Assembly (NCBI RefSeq): GCF_018310345.1
Contig: NZ_JAGXBY010000003.1
Span: 372,001-436,000, forward strand
DNA length: 64,000 bases
DNA from: Ornithinibacillus massiliensis
Lineage (GTDB): Bacteria > Bacillota > Bacilli > Bacillales > Amphibacillaceae
Direction: 5' to 3'
A program made the position numbers and the translations under genes. The notes below the pieces were generated by a model that had not been told where the DNA came from, made no database searches, and was given only the letters and a program-made list of their open reading frames with translations. Shown here piece by piece: positions 1 to 8,279 of the stretch. Within the stretch, counting starts at the first letter, position 1; the number at the start of each line of letters is the position of its first letter.

Positions 1-341
1 ATCACACCGAGATTCAAGCCCCAGGTAATATTGCGATCCCTCACCTGTTTATCTGATAACGTCTTCTTCTCCTTCCTAATCGGCTTCGTTTGAACAGCTT
101 CTTTTTTCGGCGCTAAGCTTGTAGGTTGAGGTGTGATGGTGACTGCTGGTTCTTTCTTTGACTGTTCCTGCTTTACCGTTTCCTGCCTGATTTGGTTCAC
201 TCGTGATATATTTTGATAATATTTAGAATGTGCATGAACAATTTTGGCTGCGACATTCATATTGATGTATCGCGCCTTCACTAATTGATGAAGTTCCTCG
301 CGAACGATTTCTCTCTTTTCATCCGGACTAAGTTGTGTCAT
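1..341 (-). CDS. N-terminal part of an unidentified protein (runs off the left edge)
   Basis: An open frame starts at ATG 341-339, preceded on the minus strand by AAAGGTGGG, and leaves the window after 113 codons. The visible part begins MTQLSPDEKREIVREEL, has a charged helical stretch to about residue 50, then a Lys/Gln/Pro-rich linker, and ends in WGLNLGV, which looks like the start of a hydrophobic segment. This layout (soluble charged N-terminus, linker, then membrane part) resembles large polytopic membrane proteins of Bacillaceae, but I do not recognise the family. It is transcribed away from the S-box operon. Confidence 0.7.
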   Translation of the reverse strand, partial: MTQLSPDEKREIVREELHQLVKARYINMNVAAKIVHAHSKYYQNISRVNQIRQETVKQEQSKKEPAVTITPQPTSLAPKKEAVQTKPIRKEKKTLSDKQVRDRNITWGLNLGV

Positions 342-432
342 AGAACACCCACCTTTTGATTTCGATATACTCATCATACCAATAACAACAAATGGAATCA
401 TTATAATTTTTTAATATATAGAAAATTATAGC

Positions 433-461
433 TTGACATGCTCTTTGGAGCGATGTAGAGT
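433..461 (+). promoter_or_regulatory. Probable sigma-A promoter of the S-box operon
   Basis: TTGACA at 433-438 matches the -35 consensus exactly. After a 17-base spacer, TAGAGT at 456-461 matches 4 of 6 positions of the -10. It lies about 25 bases before the riboswitch, as expected for a leader transcript. Confidence 0.7.
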
Positions 462-486
462 GAATAGTAACAATTAAATGACCGAT

Positions 487-642
487 TCTTATCCAGAGAG
501 GTGGAGGGACTGGCCCTTTGAAGCCTCGGCAGCGGACTCATTTTGAGTACTGTGCCAATTCCAGTAGCATTTGCTAGAAGATAAGAAGAGCACCTAACCT
601 AAATTTGTTTAGCCTCTTCTTATTTATAAGAAGAGGTTTTTT
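487..642 (+). promoter_or_regulatory. SAM-I (S-box) riboswitch with expression platform
   Basis: The aptamer opens with TCTTATC (487-493), followed by the S-box core AGAGAGGTGGAGGGACTGGC and then GAAGCC, CGGCAGC and GTGCCAATTCC. P1 closes with GATAAGA (580-586). In SAM-I riboswitches, bound S-adenosylmethionine stabilises P1 and allows a downstream terminator to form. The switch is visible here: ATAAGAAGAG (581-590), the 3' side of P1, can instead pair with CTCTTCTTAT (614-623), the 5' arm of the terminator, making an antiterminator when SAM is low. The operon should therefore be expressed when methionine and SAM are scarce. Confidence 0.95.
613..642 (+). terminator. Riboswitch-controlled intrinsic terminator
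   Basis: CCTCTTCTTAT (613-623) pairs with ATAAGAAGAGG (626-636), followed directly by six T. It is the OFF-state hairpin of the S-box leader. Confidence 0.9.
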
Positions 643-672
643 GATTGTTTACTAAATAAATGAGGTGAGGAA

Positions 673-1431
673 ATGACAAACGAAATCCGGAACAACACAA
701 ATGAAGTTTTAAGAGCTATTGAACAATTAAAAGAAAAAGAGTGGGTGGACCTAACTCATGCCTTTGGTCCCGATTCACCACATTTCTCTGCATTTGAAGC
801 AGCTGAATTTAAACCCTTATTTACCCATGATGATGGTTTCTTCGCGCAAAGCTTTACCTTCCCAGGGCAATATGGTACACACCTGGATGCACCAATCCAT
901 TTTGTACGGGACAGAAGATACCTAGAGGATTTAGACTTAAAAGAACTTGTGTTACCTCTTGTCGTCATTGATAAATCAAAGGAAGTTGCTACGGATAACG
1001 ACTTTACGCTATCTACAAGTGACATTCTAGCATTTGAAGCTGAGCATGGTCTAATTGAGGCAGGAAGCTTTGTCGCGCTAAGAACCGATTGGAGTAAACG
1101 TTGGCCTGATCACGGCTTATTCGAAAATAAAGATGAAGATGGCAACGCCCATGCACCTGGTTGGGGACTAGATGCCCTGAAGTTCCTATTTGAAGAACGT
1201 CAAATCAAGGCTATCGGCCATGAAACTTTTGATACAGATTCTGCGGTAGATTACCGAAAAAATGGAGCACTAGTAGGCGAATATTACGTGCTGGACCAGG
1301 ATACTTACCAAATAGAGCTGCTTACTAACCTAGATAAGGTACCTGCTAAGGGCGCCGTAATCTTTAATATCGTTCCAAAAGCAAAAGGAGCATCCGGATT
1401 CCCCGTACGGTCTTTTGCGTTATTACCATAG
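673..1431 (+). CDS. Cyclase-family metal-dependent hydrolase (kynurenine formamidase fold)
   Basis: The 252-residue length and fold signature match the cyclase family (PF04199), which includes kynurenine formamidases, isatin hydrolases and other amide or lactone hydrolases. The metal motif is visible as QYGTHLDAPIHF, with H70, D72 and H76 as probable ligands, and a later HETFDTDSA segment fits the C-terminal active-site region. It has a good site (GAGGTGAGG) six bases before ATG. It is the first gene after the S-box riboswitch and is followed by a MetE-like methyltransferase, so a role in sulfur or methionine metabolism is inferred. The substrate cannot be read from the sequence; nothing nearby suggests tryptophan degradation. 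Confidence 0.85.
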   Translation: MTNEIRNNTNEVLRAIEQLKEKEWVDLTHAFGPDSPHFSAFEAAEFKPLFTHDDGFFAQSFTFPGQYGTHLDAPIHFVRDRRYLEDLDLKELVLPLVVIDKSKEVATDNDFTLSTSDILAFEAEHGLIEAGSFVALRTDWSKRWPDHGLFENKDEDGNAHAPGWGLDALKFLFEERQIKAIGHETFDTDSAVDYRKNGALVGEYYVLDQDTYQIELLTNLDKVPAKGAVIFNIVPKAKGASGFPVRSFALLP

Positions 1432-1510
1432 AAAGTAACTAACAGCTTTGTTAAAAGAAATAAAACTAGATGTAAATCCCACTATAAACGAAAAGAAAGA
1501 AGGAATTAAT

Positions 1511-2614
1511 ATGACTACTAAAACATTTCAAGCGCCATTTCGAGCTGACCATGTAGGGAGCTTACTACGCCCGGAAAATCTATTAAAAGCAAGAGAGAAC
1601 TATAAGAATGGTAATATTTCCAAAGCAGAATTAAGAGAAGTAGAAAACAAGGAGCTACAGCGTATCGTGGATAAACAAATTGAAGTCGGGCTTGAGCTAG
1701 TAACCGATGGAGAATTTCGTCGCTCATGGTGGCATATTGATTTTCTTGAAAATCTAAATGGATTTGAAGGCTATGTGCCGGAAAGAGGAATTCCGTTTCA
1801 AGGCGTGGAAACAGAACCATATGATGTTCGCAATATCGGCAAAATCTCCTTTAATGAGGATCATCCATTCCTTGAAGACTTTAAATTATTTAATGAACTA
1901 GTAGCTGGTCGTGCCGTTGCAAAGCAAACGATTCCAAGTCCTAACCAATTATTCCATCGTGGTATACGAAACACGGCGGTTTATCCTACTGTCGAGGAAT
2001 ATACGAAGGATGTTATCCAAGCCTACCGGGATGCGTTAAAGGCCTTTTACGATATCGGTGTCCGGTATATACAATTAGATGATGTTTACATTGCTGGTCT
2101 GAATGCAGATAGTCTAGTAGCATATGAGCCTGAACTCTCGCGCGAAGAATTAATTGAGCTATCCCTTCATGTCGTCAACAGTGTATTAGAGGATAAACCA
2201 GATGATTTATATGTCACCACCCATCTCTGTCGGGGAAACTATGAATCTAGGTGGGCATTTGAAGGTAGCTATGCACAGATTGCCCCAACATTATTCGCAA
2301 AAGAAAAGGTGAATGGATTTTTCCTAGAGTATGATGATGAACGTTCTGGTGATTTCAAGCCATTAGATTACATCCCTGAAGGTGGCGCATGTGTTGTATT
2401 AGGTCTTGTTACTTCAAAGTTTGGTGAATTAGAAGATAGAGAAGAGATAAAACGTCGTATTCAAGAAGCCAGTCGTTATGTTCCACTAGAGCAGCTTGCA
2501 CTAAGTCCACAGTGTGGATTTTCTTCTACACATCATGGGAATAAGTTAACCGAAGAACAGCAATGGGCGAAATTGAAATTTATTGTGGATATTACGAAAG
2601 AGGTATGGGGATAA
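1511..2614 (+). CDS. MetE-C-like cobalamin-independent methyltransferase (YxjG/YxjH type)
   Basis: This 367-residue protein matches the C-terminal catalytic domain of cobalamin-independent methionine synthase, as in B. subtilis YxjG and YxjH, which are also S-box controlled. Expected zinc ligands are visible: THLCRGN (about H238 and C240), a Glu in FFLEYD (about E273) and QCGF (about C335). It probably moves a methyl group to homocysteine or a related thiol, but lacks the N-terminal folate-binding half of full-length MetE, so the donor may not be methyl-tetrahydrofolate polyglutamate. I chose ATG 1511, which has AGAAGGA upstream, over a TTG at 1448 that lacks a site. It is the second gene of the riboswitch operon. 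Confidence 0.9.
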   Translation: MTTKTFQAPFRADHVGSLLRPENLLKARENYKNGNISKAELREVENKELQRIVDKQIEVGLELVTDGEFRRSWWHIDFLENLNGFEGYVPERGIPFQGVETEPYDVRNIGKISFNEDHPFLEDFKLFNELVAGRAVAKQTIPSPNQLFHRGIRNTAVYPTVEEYTKDVIQAYRDALKAFYDIGVRYIQLDDVYIAGLNADSLVAYEPELSREELIELSLHVVNSVLEDKPDDLYVTTHLCRGNYESRWAFEGSYAQIAPTLFAKEKVNGFFLEYDDERSGDFKPLDYIPEGGACVVLGLVTSKFGELEDREEIKRRIQEASRYVPLEQLALSPQCGFSSTHHGNKLTEEQQWAKLKFIVDITKEVWG

Positions 2615-2640
2615 AATAGGGGGACTCTCCCCCCCTATTT
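2614..2640. terminator. Hairpin between convergent genes
   Basis: AAATAGGGGG (2614-2623) pairs with CCCCCTATTT (2631-2640) around a 7-base loop. It overlaps the last codons of both the MetE-like gene and rbsK, so it probably ends transcription from both sides. The T tracts are weak. Confidence 0.6.
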
Positions 2641-3522
2641 ATTCTTCTGCATAAACTCCAATACTTGCTCACTTGACGGCATACCAGCTTGTGCTCCTAT
2701 TTTCGTAACGGATAATCCGGCAGCCGCATTGGCAAATTGGATAGCTGCTTCTCGGGTTGCTCCCCCGCCGATTTGGACGGCAAGTGCACCATTAAAGGTA
2801 TCCCCTGCTCCTGTTGTATCCTGTACGGAGACCGAATATGCCGGCACTAGTTTTTCTTTCTTATGATCAAAATATAGCGTTCCCTCTGAACCTTTCGTTA
2901 TGATGAGCTTGTCCTGAAGTCCTTTAGGTGAAACCTCGGAGAACATCTCCTTTGCTTCCCCTTCATTTGGTGTAATAAAAGTAGCCGCTTGATATACTTC
3001 CTCTGGCAGCTGTTGATAAGGAGCTGGATTGACAATAATCGGAACTTGGAATTGGTGTGCTAAGCTTGTAACATAGGAAATGGTTTCCATTGGAATTTCT
3101 AACTGTAGCAGTACCACATCACTATTCTTAATTTGTTTCTCATATTTCGCTACCATATCTATTGTTACATGTGAATTTGCTCCTGGTGCCACGATAATCC
3201 GATTATCTTGTTCAGCTAACATAATTGTTGCTGTACCGGTGGCAATCCCTTCTTTTATCTCAACACCTGTTGTATCAATTCCTTCTCTCTGCAGATTCTC
3301 TCGTAAGCTTTTTCCAAAGGTGTCATCCCCCACTGCTCCAATTAATTGCACTGTAGCACCTAGTCTTGCAGCTGCGACTGCCTGATTGGCTCCCTTACCA
3401 CCAGGGTAGGTGGCAAAGTTTTTCCCCATTACGGTTTCTCCCTTTTCTGGTACTCGATCAGTGGTAACCGTTAGATCCATATTAATGCTTCCCACTACTG
3501 TAACGATTGTTGATTTATTCAT
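2635..3522 (-). CDS. rbsK: Ribokinase (PfkB family sugar kinase)
   Basis: The 295-residue protein has both PfkB signatures: PGGKGANQAVAAARLGA near residue 41 and DTTGAGDTFNGALA near residue 235, the latter with the catalytic Asp of the GAGD anion hole. Ribokinase phosphorylates D-ribose at O5 in the cytoplasm for entry to the pentose phosphate pathway. Length and N-terminus fit RbsK. No rbsD, rbsA, rbsC or rbsB genes lie next to it, so the sugar source is unclear, and a related kinase such as deoxyribokinase is possible. AAGGGGGA precedes the ATG. Confidence 0.85.
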   Translation of the reverse strand: MNKSTIVTVVGSINMDLTVTTDRVPEKGETVMGKNFATYPGGKGANQAVAAARLGATVQLIGAVGDDTFGKSLRENLQREGIDTTGVEIKEGIATGTATIMLAEQDNRIIVAPGANSHVTIDMVAKYEKQIKNSDVVLLQLEIPMETISYVTSLAHQFQVPIIVNPAPYQQLPEEVYQAATFITPNEGEAKEMFSEVSPKGLQDKLIITKGSEGTLYFDHKKEKLVPAYSVSVQDTTGAGDTFNGALAVQIGGGATREAAIQFANAAAGLSVTKIGAQAGMPSSEQVLEFMQKNK

Positions 3523-3633
3523 GGTAATCCCCCTTGATTTGTTGAAATAAATAAAAAACTATAAAATATTTTCTATAACTTTGGTAAAATGTAAGAAAAT
3601 GAATTAGTATATTTTTTCAGGAGGCGCCTCCCT

Positions 3634-3804
3634 ATGTGGTTTTGGATTATTTTGATTATCGCTCTATTAATTGTACTTGAAGAGGGCTTATATTTTCTGT
3701 CTAATCGCCTTGCCTTTACTAAACAACCAAAGGAACAATTAAATGATAACCCAGAAGAGAACGTAACAGCAAGAATCCGCCGACGTTTTAGAAGAAAGCA
3801 TTAG
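3634..3804 (+). CDS. Small single-pass membrane protein, 56 residues
   Basis: ATG 3634 follows a strong AGGAGG site. The product starts with a hydrophobic helix of about 15 residues (WFWIILIIALLIVL), then a Glu/Gln/Asn-rich middle, and ends in a basic tail with seven Arg/Lys among the last ten residues. This suggests a membrane-anchored peptide with a positively charged cytoplasmic end. It lies just before the serine-pathway pair, 53 bases upstream of the aminotransferase, and may be co-transcribed. Function unknown. Confidence 0.7.
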   Translation: MWFWIILIIALLIVLEEGLYFLSNRLAFTKQPKEQLNDNPEENVTARIRRRFRRKH

Positions 3805-3857
3805 GTTAATCCTGATGTTTTTTTAGCAAATAGGAAAGCATAAGAAAGGAGTAGTTT

Positions 3858-5015
3858 ATGTTAAACGATTATCAACTATTGCGTATCCCCGGTCCAACCC
3901 CAATCCCACCAAGTGTTCAACGAGCTATGACAAAACCGATGATCGGCCATCGGGACCAAGAGACAAAAGATTTACTGAAGCAAATCAAGCCGAAATTAAG
4001 GAAGTTATTTGGTACTAAGGAAGACGTAGCTATCGTTGCTGGTTCTGGTACAGCAGGTATGGAAGCTGCTGTCGTTAATACAGTAACTCCTGGTGATGAA
4101 GTCCTTGTCCTGGTTACTGGGGCTTTCGGTGATCGATTTGTCAAAATTTGTGAAGCTTATAACCTGCACGTACATAGGTTGGATTACCCTTGGGGAGTGG
4201 CGCTTCGCCCAGAAGAGATTCAAGAATATCTATTGCACCACCCGTTTATTAAAGCTGTTTTTGCCACTCACTGTGAAACGTCTACAGGTGTTTTAAATCC
4301 TATCCAAGAACTCGCTGCTTCTATAAAGGAAGTCACAGATGCCCTATTCATTGTAGACGGTGTATCCAGTGTTGGCGGAGTAGAAGTTAACATGGACGAT
4401 TGGCAAATCGATATATGTGTAACAGGCTCACAAAAAGCACTGATGCTACCACCAGGACTCGTATTCATAGCTGCCAGTAAGAATGCTTGGAACACGATCG
4501 AACATAATCAACACCCACGCTTTTATCTAGACCTTAGAAAATACCGAGATAACCAGCAATTTGACTCCACACCATTCACACCCGCGATTTCCTTATTATA
4601 TGGTCTAGAACAATCACTTCAATTACTTGATTCAGAAGGACTTGCTAACGTATGGAAAAGACACCAGCTCATGAAACAGATGACTCGAGCTGCTTTTGAA
4701 GCTCACGGAATTCCATTGTTGACTAATGATACAGATGCTTCCCCAACCGTAACAGCAATTCAGCCATTTAACTTTCATCCTGATAACGTAAGACAATTGG
4801 TCAAAAAGGAGTTCGGACTTGTGCTAGCAGGCGGACAACAGCAGCTGAAAGGGAAGATTTTTCGCATTGGCCATATGGGCTACTGTACACCAGCAGATAT
4901 TTTACAGACGATTAGTTGTTTCGAATTAGGCTTGGCTAAGCTTGGTATCCTATACAATGTCGGAATTGGAGTCAATGCTGCTCAACATGCATACCTTAGA
5001 GGAGGAAGCCCATGA
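3858..5015 (+). CDS. Class V PLP aminotransferase (serine/alanine-glyoxylate type)
   Basis: The 385-residue protein begins with the PGPTPIPPSV motif typical of alanine-glyoxylate and serine-pyruvate aminotransferases. The PLP-binding Lys is in CVTGSQKALMLPPG (about K195), and FRIGHMG near the C-terminus fits the family. It overlaps serA by four bases (ATGA), so the two are translationally coupled. The pairing suggests it works in the serine pathway, making or using the keto acid that SerA acts on, possibly in place of a SerC-type phosphoserine aminotransferase. True substrates in this family vary (PucG, for example, makes glycine from ureidoglycine), so this assignment is inferred. Confidence 0.85.
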   Translation: MLNDYQLLRIPGPTPIPPSVQRAMTKPMIGHRDQETKDLLKQIKPKLRKLFGTKEDVAIVAGSGTAGMEAAVVNTVTPGDEVLVLVTGAFGDRFVKICEAYNLHVHRLDYPWGVALRPEEIQEYLLHHPFIKAVFATHCETSTGVLNPIQELAASIKEVTDALFIVDGVSSVGGVEVNMDDWQIDICVTGSQKALMLPPGLVFIAASKNAWNTIEHNQHPRFYLDLRKYRDNQQFDSTPFTPAISLLYGLEQSLQLLDSEGLANVWKRHQLMKQMTRAAFEAHGIPLLTNDTDASPTVTAIQPFNFHPDNVRQLVKKEFGLVLAGGQQQLKGKIFRIGHMGYCTPADILQTISCFELGLAKLGILYNVGIGVNAAQHAYLRGGSP

Positions 5016-6601
5016 AGAAATATAATCTATTAATCTCTGATCCTTTAAGTGAAGATGGCATGAGACCACTCCAAGAAGCTTCCCATATCCATATGGTGAT
5101 GAATCTAAACTGGAATACAGAACAATTGCTAGAAAACATCGGCTCATTTGATGCCCTTATCGTTCGAAGCCAAACCCAAGTAACGAGGGAGTTAATTGAG
5201 CGTGCTAGCAATCTAAAAATTATCGGTCGCGCAGGTGTCGGTGTAGATAATATTGCGATTGAAGCTGCCACAGAACAAGGCATTATAGTTGTCAATGCAC
5301 CAAATGGAAATACGAATTCGGCCGCTGAGCATACGATGGCTATGTTAATGGCACTAGCACGAAAGATCCCCCAAGCCTACCTTGCTTTAAAACAACAAAA
5401 GTGGGACCGTAAATCCTATATTGGCGTCGAGCTAAAAGATAAAACACTTGGCATTATTGGACTAGGACGCATTGGAGCAGAAGTTGCTTACCGTGCAAGG
5501 GGACAACGAATGAATGTTATCGCATATGACCCTTTTCTAACGAAAGAAAAAGCAGAGAAAATGGGGATTGAGTATGGCAGCCTCGATGATGTCCTACGAA
5601 TTGCGGATTTCATTACTGTTCATACCCCATTATTAAAAGAGACTAGGCATCTACTAAATAAGGAAGCCTTTCACAAAATGAAACCTGGCGTGCAAATTAT
5701 TAATTGTGCCCGTGGTGGGATTATTGATGAGGATGCCTTATATGATGCGATAGTTTCCAAAAAAGTAGCAGGTGCTGCCTTAGACGTGCTGGAGGAAGAG
5801 CCCTTCTTGAACCATAAATTACTGAAGCTAAATGAGGTTATTGCTACACCACATCTTGGAGCAAGTACAATCGAAGCACAAGAAAATGTTGCCATCGATG
5901 TTAGTCAAGATATCTTACGGTTCTTTAATGGCGACCCTGTCAGAAATCCTGTCAACATGCCATCCCTTGACAATGAGCTACTGCAAAAGGTGGAACCATA
6001 CTTTCCAATCAGTGAAAAGCTTGGGGAATTTCTTATTTATTTGACCGATGAAGTAGTCGAGGAAATAACTATTACCTATACCGGAGACCTTATAAAGAAT
6101 GACCTCTCCCCACTAAGCAGGAAAGTCGTAAAAGGTATGCTGAAGCGCCATCTTGGAACCCATGTTAATGAAGTTAACGCCCTTTATCTCGCGAAGAAAA
6201 GAGGCATTGAAATTCACGAAAGTAAAACCTATACGAAAAAAGGATTTTCCAACTTGATTACGGTAAAGATGAAAACTAAAAACGGAACTCGCAGTGTCGC
6301 TGGAACTGTACTTAGTGGATTAGGGCCGCGTATTGTTAAAGTCGATCATTACCATGTCGATGTCACCCCTTTAGGGCATATCATTGTTATCCACCATACT
6401 GACCAGCCTGGTGTCATTGGAAAAATGGGTAGCCTATTAGCCAAGCATGAGGTCAATATCGCTACCATGCAGGTGGATCGGTCTAATATAGGTGGCGATG
6501 CGATCATGATGCTAACAGTGGATAAACATGTCCATGACCAGGTATTGCAAGAGCTCCTACTGTTTCGGGAGATTCATCAAGTTAGGATAATCGATTTATA
6601 G
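5012..6601 (+). CDS. serA: D-3-phosphoglycerate dehydrogenase
   Basis: This 529-residue protein oxidises 3-phosphoglycerate to 3-phosphohydroxypyruvate with NAD, the first step of serine synthesis. The Rossmann motif GLGRIG is at 150-155; catalytic residues are R234 (NCARGG), E263 and H281 (TPHLGAST). An intervening domain follows at about 320-440, and a C-terminal ACT domain at about 453-529 (HHTDQPGVIGKMGSLLAKH) is where serine usually binds for feedback inhibition. Length matches the long SerA of Bacilli. Its start overlaps the stop of the aminotransferase gene. Confidence 0.95.
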   Translation: MKKYNLLISDPLSEDGMRPLQEASHIHMVMNLNWNTEQLLENIGSFDALIVRSQTQVTRELIERASNLKIIGRAGVGVDNIAIEAATEQGIIVVNAPNGNTNSAAEHTMAMLMALARKIPQAYLALKQQKWDRKSYIGVELKDKTLGIIGLGRIGAEVAYRARGQRMNVIAYDPFLTKEKAEKMGIEYGSLDDVLRIADFITVHTPLLKETRHLLNKEAFHKMKPGVQIINCARGGIIDEDALYDAIVSKKVAGAALDVLEEEPFLNHKLLKLNEVIATPHLGASTIEAQENVAIDVSQDILRFFNGDPVRNPVNMPSLDNELLQKVEPYFPISEKLGEFLIYLTDEVVEEITITYTGDLIKNDLSPLSRKVVKGMLKRHLGTHVNEVNALYLAKKRGIEIHESKTYTKKGFSNLITVKMKTKNGTRSVAGTVLSGLGPRIVKVDHYHVDVTPLGHIIVIHHTDQPGVIGKMGSLLAKHEVNIATMQVDRSNIGGDAIMMLTVDKHVHDQVLQELLLFREIHQVRIIDL

Positions 6602-6662
6602 CGATATATAAGCTTGGTTTAGACTAAATGATGTAAAAAGCTAAAATAGTGTATAGATAACT

Positions 6663-6698
6663 GGGTGAGCCTCCTTTTTCCTCTACAGAGGCTCACCC
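6663..6698 (+). terminator. Terminator-like hairpin after serA
   Basis: GGGTGAGCCTC (6663-6673) pairs perfectly with GAGGCTCACCC (6688-6698). The T tract after it is broken (ATGTTTAATTTC). It lies between convergent serA and the HAD gene and may serve both. Confidence 0.65.
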
Positions 6699-6760
6699 AT
6701 GTTTAATTTCTGCTAGATACCGAGCAATTTTTTTAGAGCTGGCAGCATGCTTGCCTCTCA

Positions 6761-7576
6761 TCATACATCAGCACAAGCTTGCCCTTTGGATATGCTGTCC
6801 ATAAGTGGAATAAGCTCTGTAAGATTCTTAATCTCATAGGTTGGTAGAACATCGGCCTCCTCAAGTCCGTTCCGGTTAATCCATACATTCCTCATCCCTA
6901 CTCGATTTGCCCCTAGTATATCCGTGTTCAAATTATCCCCAACCATGATGGCATCATCACTTGTTATTCCAATACTATCTAGTACATATTTAAAGATGGA
7001 CGGATCTGGCTTGCCAATACCGAAGTCTCCTGAGATAAACACACGAGTAAAGTATTTCTCTAATCGTGGTGATAACGCAAGCTTGGTTCGTTGTAGGGAA
7101 GGTGCGCCGTTTGTTAGCATGTACAACGCATAGTGATCCTTCAACTCGTCCAAGACCGTATACGTATCCGCATAAACATAGGGTACATTCTTCCGGTGCT
7201 CTGGGAAGGCCTTTGCTAATTCCTGTGCTAAATCAGCATCCTTTATTCCAAGACCCTCTAAAGCCTCTTTCCACACTCGTAACTGGTATTCGGGTGCAAT
7301 ATTACGTAAAACTCGAAACCCTTCACCGGGATCATCAAATGTTCCCCAGAGCCCCTCAAACGGATTAATTCCTATTTTTTTCGCGAAGGCATATGTCTCA
7401 TATGCCATGTAACGCTCACGTGCAATGTCACGTACTTTCTCTTCCAATGCTTTCGGATCGATGTCGTATTTCTTAGCAGCTTGTTCACATGTTGCGCGCA
7501 TTGCTTCCTGAATACTTCTTTTGTCATCTAATAACGTATCATCCAAATCGAAAATAATCGCTTTTACCACTGGCAC
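6761..7576 (-). CDS. HAD-superfamily phosphatase (YjjG-like)
   Basis: All four HAD motifs are present in this 271-residue protein: DLDDTL near residue 10 (nucleophile and acid Asp), LTNGAP (motif II), the Lys of GKPDPSIF (motif III) and GDNLNTDILGA (motif IV acids). The large helical cap between motifs I and II fits C1-cap enzymes such as YjjG-type nucleotidases and haloacid dehalogenase-like phosphatases. It probably dephosphorylates a small cytoplasmic metabolite; the substrate cannot be told from sequence. GTG is the likely start, with AGGAG upstream. The 52-bp repeat array lies directly upstream. Confidence 0.85.
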   Translation of the reverse strand: MPVVKAIIFDLDDTLLDDKRSIQEAMRATCEQAAKKYDIDPKALEEKVRDIARERYMAYETYAFAKKIGINPFEGLWGTFDDPGEGFRVLRNIAPEYQLRVWKEALEGLGIKDADLAQELAKAFPEHRKNVPYVYADTYTVLDELKDHYALYMLTNGAPSLQRTKLALSPRLEKYFTRVFISGDFGIGKPDPSIFKYVLDSIGITSDDAIMVGDNLNTDILGANRVGMRNVWINRNGLEEADVLPTYEIKNLTELIPLMDSISKGQACADV

Positions 7577-7634
7577 ACCTACTCCTTTTCTTTTAAGTTT
7601 AACACAATGGGAATAAAGAGAGTTTATGGGATCT

Positions 7635-8152
7635 GTTACCTTTTTTCCTCATCCTTTGTTAATAAGGGCATTGAGGCGTGGCGTCGGTTACCTTCTTACG
7701 CTGTTTCTCTCAATTAAGGGAACTGATTCGCCTTCTCTGTTACCTTTTTAACTGTTTCTTCCACATTTAGGTCACTGAGGGGCTCCTTCTGTTACCTTTT
7801 TGGCTGCTTCTTCCGCATTTAGGGAACTGAGAGGCGCTCTCTGTTACCTTTTTAACTGTTTCTTCCACATTTAGGTCACTGAGGGGCTCCTTCTGTTACC
7901 TTTTTGGCTGCTTCTTCCGCATTTAGGGAACTGAGAGGCGCTCTCTGTTACCTTTTTGGCTGCTTCTTCCGCATTTAGGGCACTGAGAGGCGCTCTCTGT
8001 TACCTTTTTGGCTGCTTCTTCCGCATTTAGGGCACTGAGAGGCGCTCTCTGTTACCTTTTTGGCTGCTTCTTCCGCATTTAGGGAACTGATTCAAGTTCC
8101 TCTGTTACCTTTTCCCCTCATTCTTTGGGTATTGAGGCGTGGCATCACCTTC
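7635..8152. repeat. 52-bp tandem repeat array, ten units
   Basis: GTTACC recurs at 7635, 7687, 7739, 7791, 7843, 7895, 7947, 7999 and 8051, exactly 52 bases apart each time, and at 8104 (53). The core units read GTTACCTTTTTGGCTGCTTC, then TTCCGCATTTAGGGAACTGA, then GAGGCGCTCTCT. Two alternating subtypes exist: A (AACTGTTTCTTCCACATTTAGG) at 7739 and 7843, and B at the other core positions. The 104 bases from 7739 are repeated identically from 7843, and units 7947 and 7999 are identical to each other. The outermost units (7635 and 8104) share a different version ending in ATTGAGGCGTGGC. It fills the space between two minus-strand genes. I see no coding potential in it. Confidence 0.95.
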
Positions 8153-8238
8153 TTCCGCAACTTTCCTCTTTAGAAAATTGGCCCGTCTTTAAACGAATAT
8201 GAGTTTTTCATATACTAGCGTGTACTGCTACACCTACT

Positions 8239-8274
8239 AAAAAACGCCAAGACAGGCTTTCTTGTCTTGACGTT
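8239..8274 (-). terminator. Intrinsic terminator of the SDR gene
   Basis: On the minus strand AACGTCAAGACAAG pairs with CTGTCTTGGCGTT (one G-T pair), followed by six T. It starts six bases after the stop of the gene at 8280. Confidence 0.9.
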
Positions 8275-8279
8275 ATCTA

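Noticed and set aside
1448..1510. Longer MetE-like protein from a TTG start
   Set aside because: No ribosome site there; ATG 1511 has one and matches family length.
3805..3857. Riboswitch or T-box before the serine genes
   Set aside because: Only 53 bases lie between the small gene and the aminotransferase, with no conserved leader motif.
7635..8152. CRISPR array
   Set aside because: The whole 52-base unit is conserved, with no variable spacers, and no cas genes are nearby.
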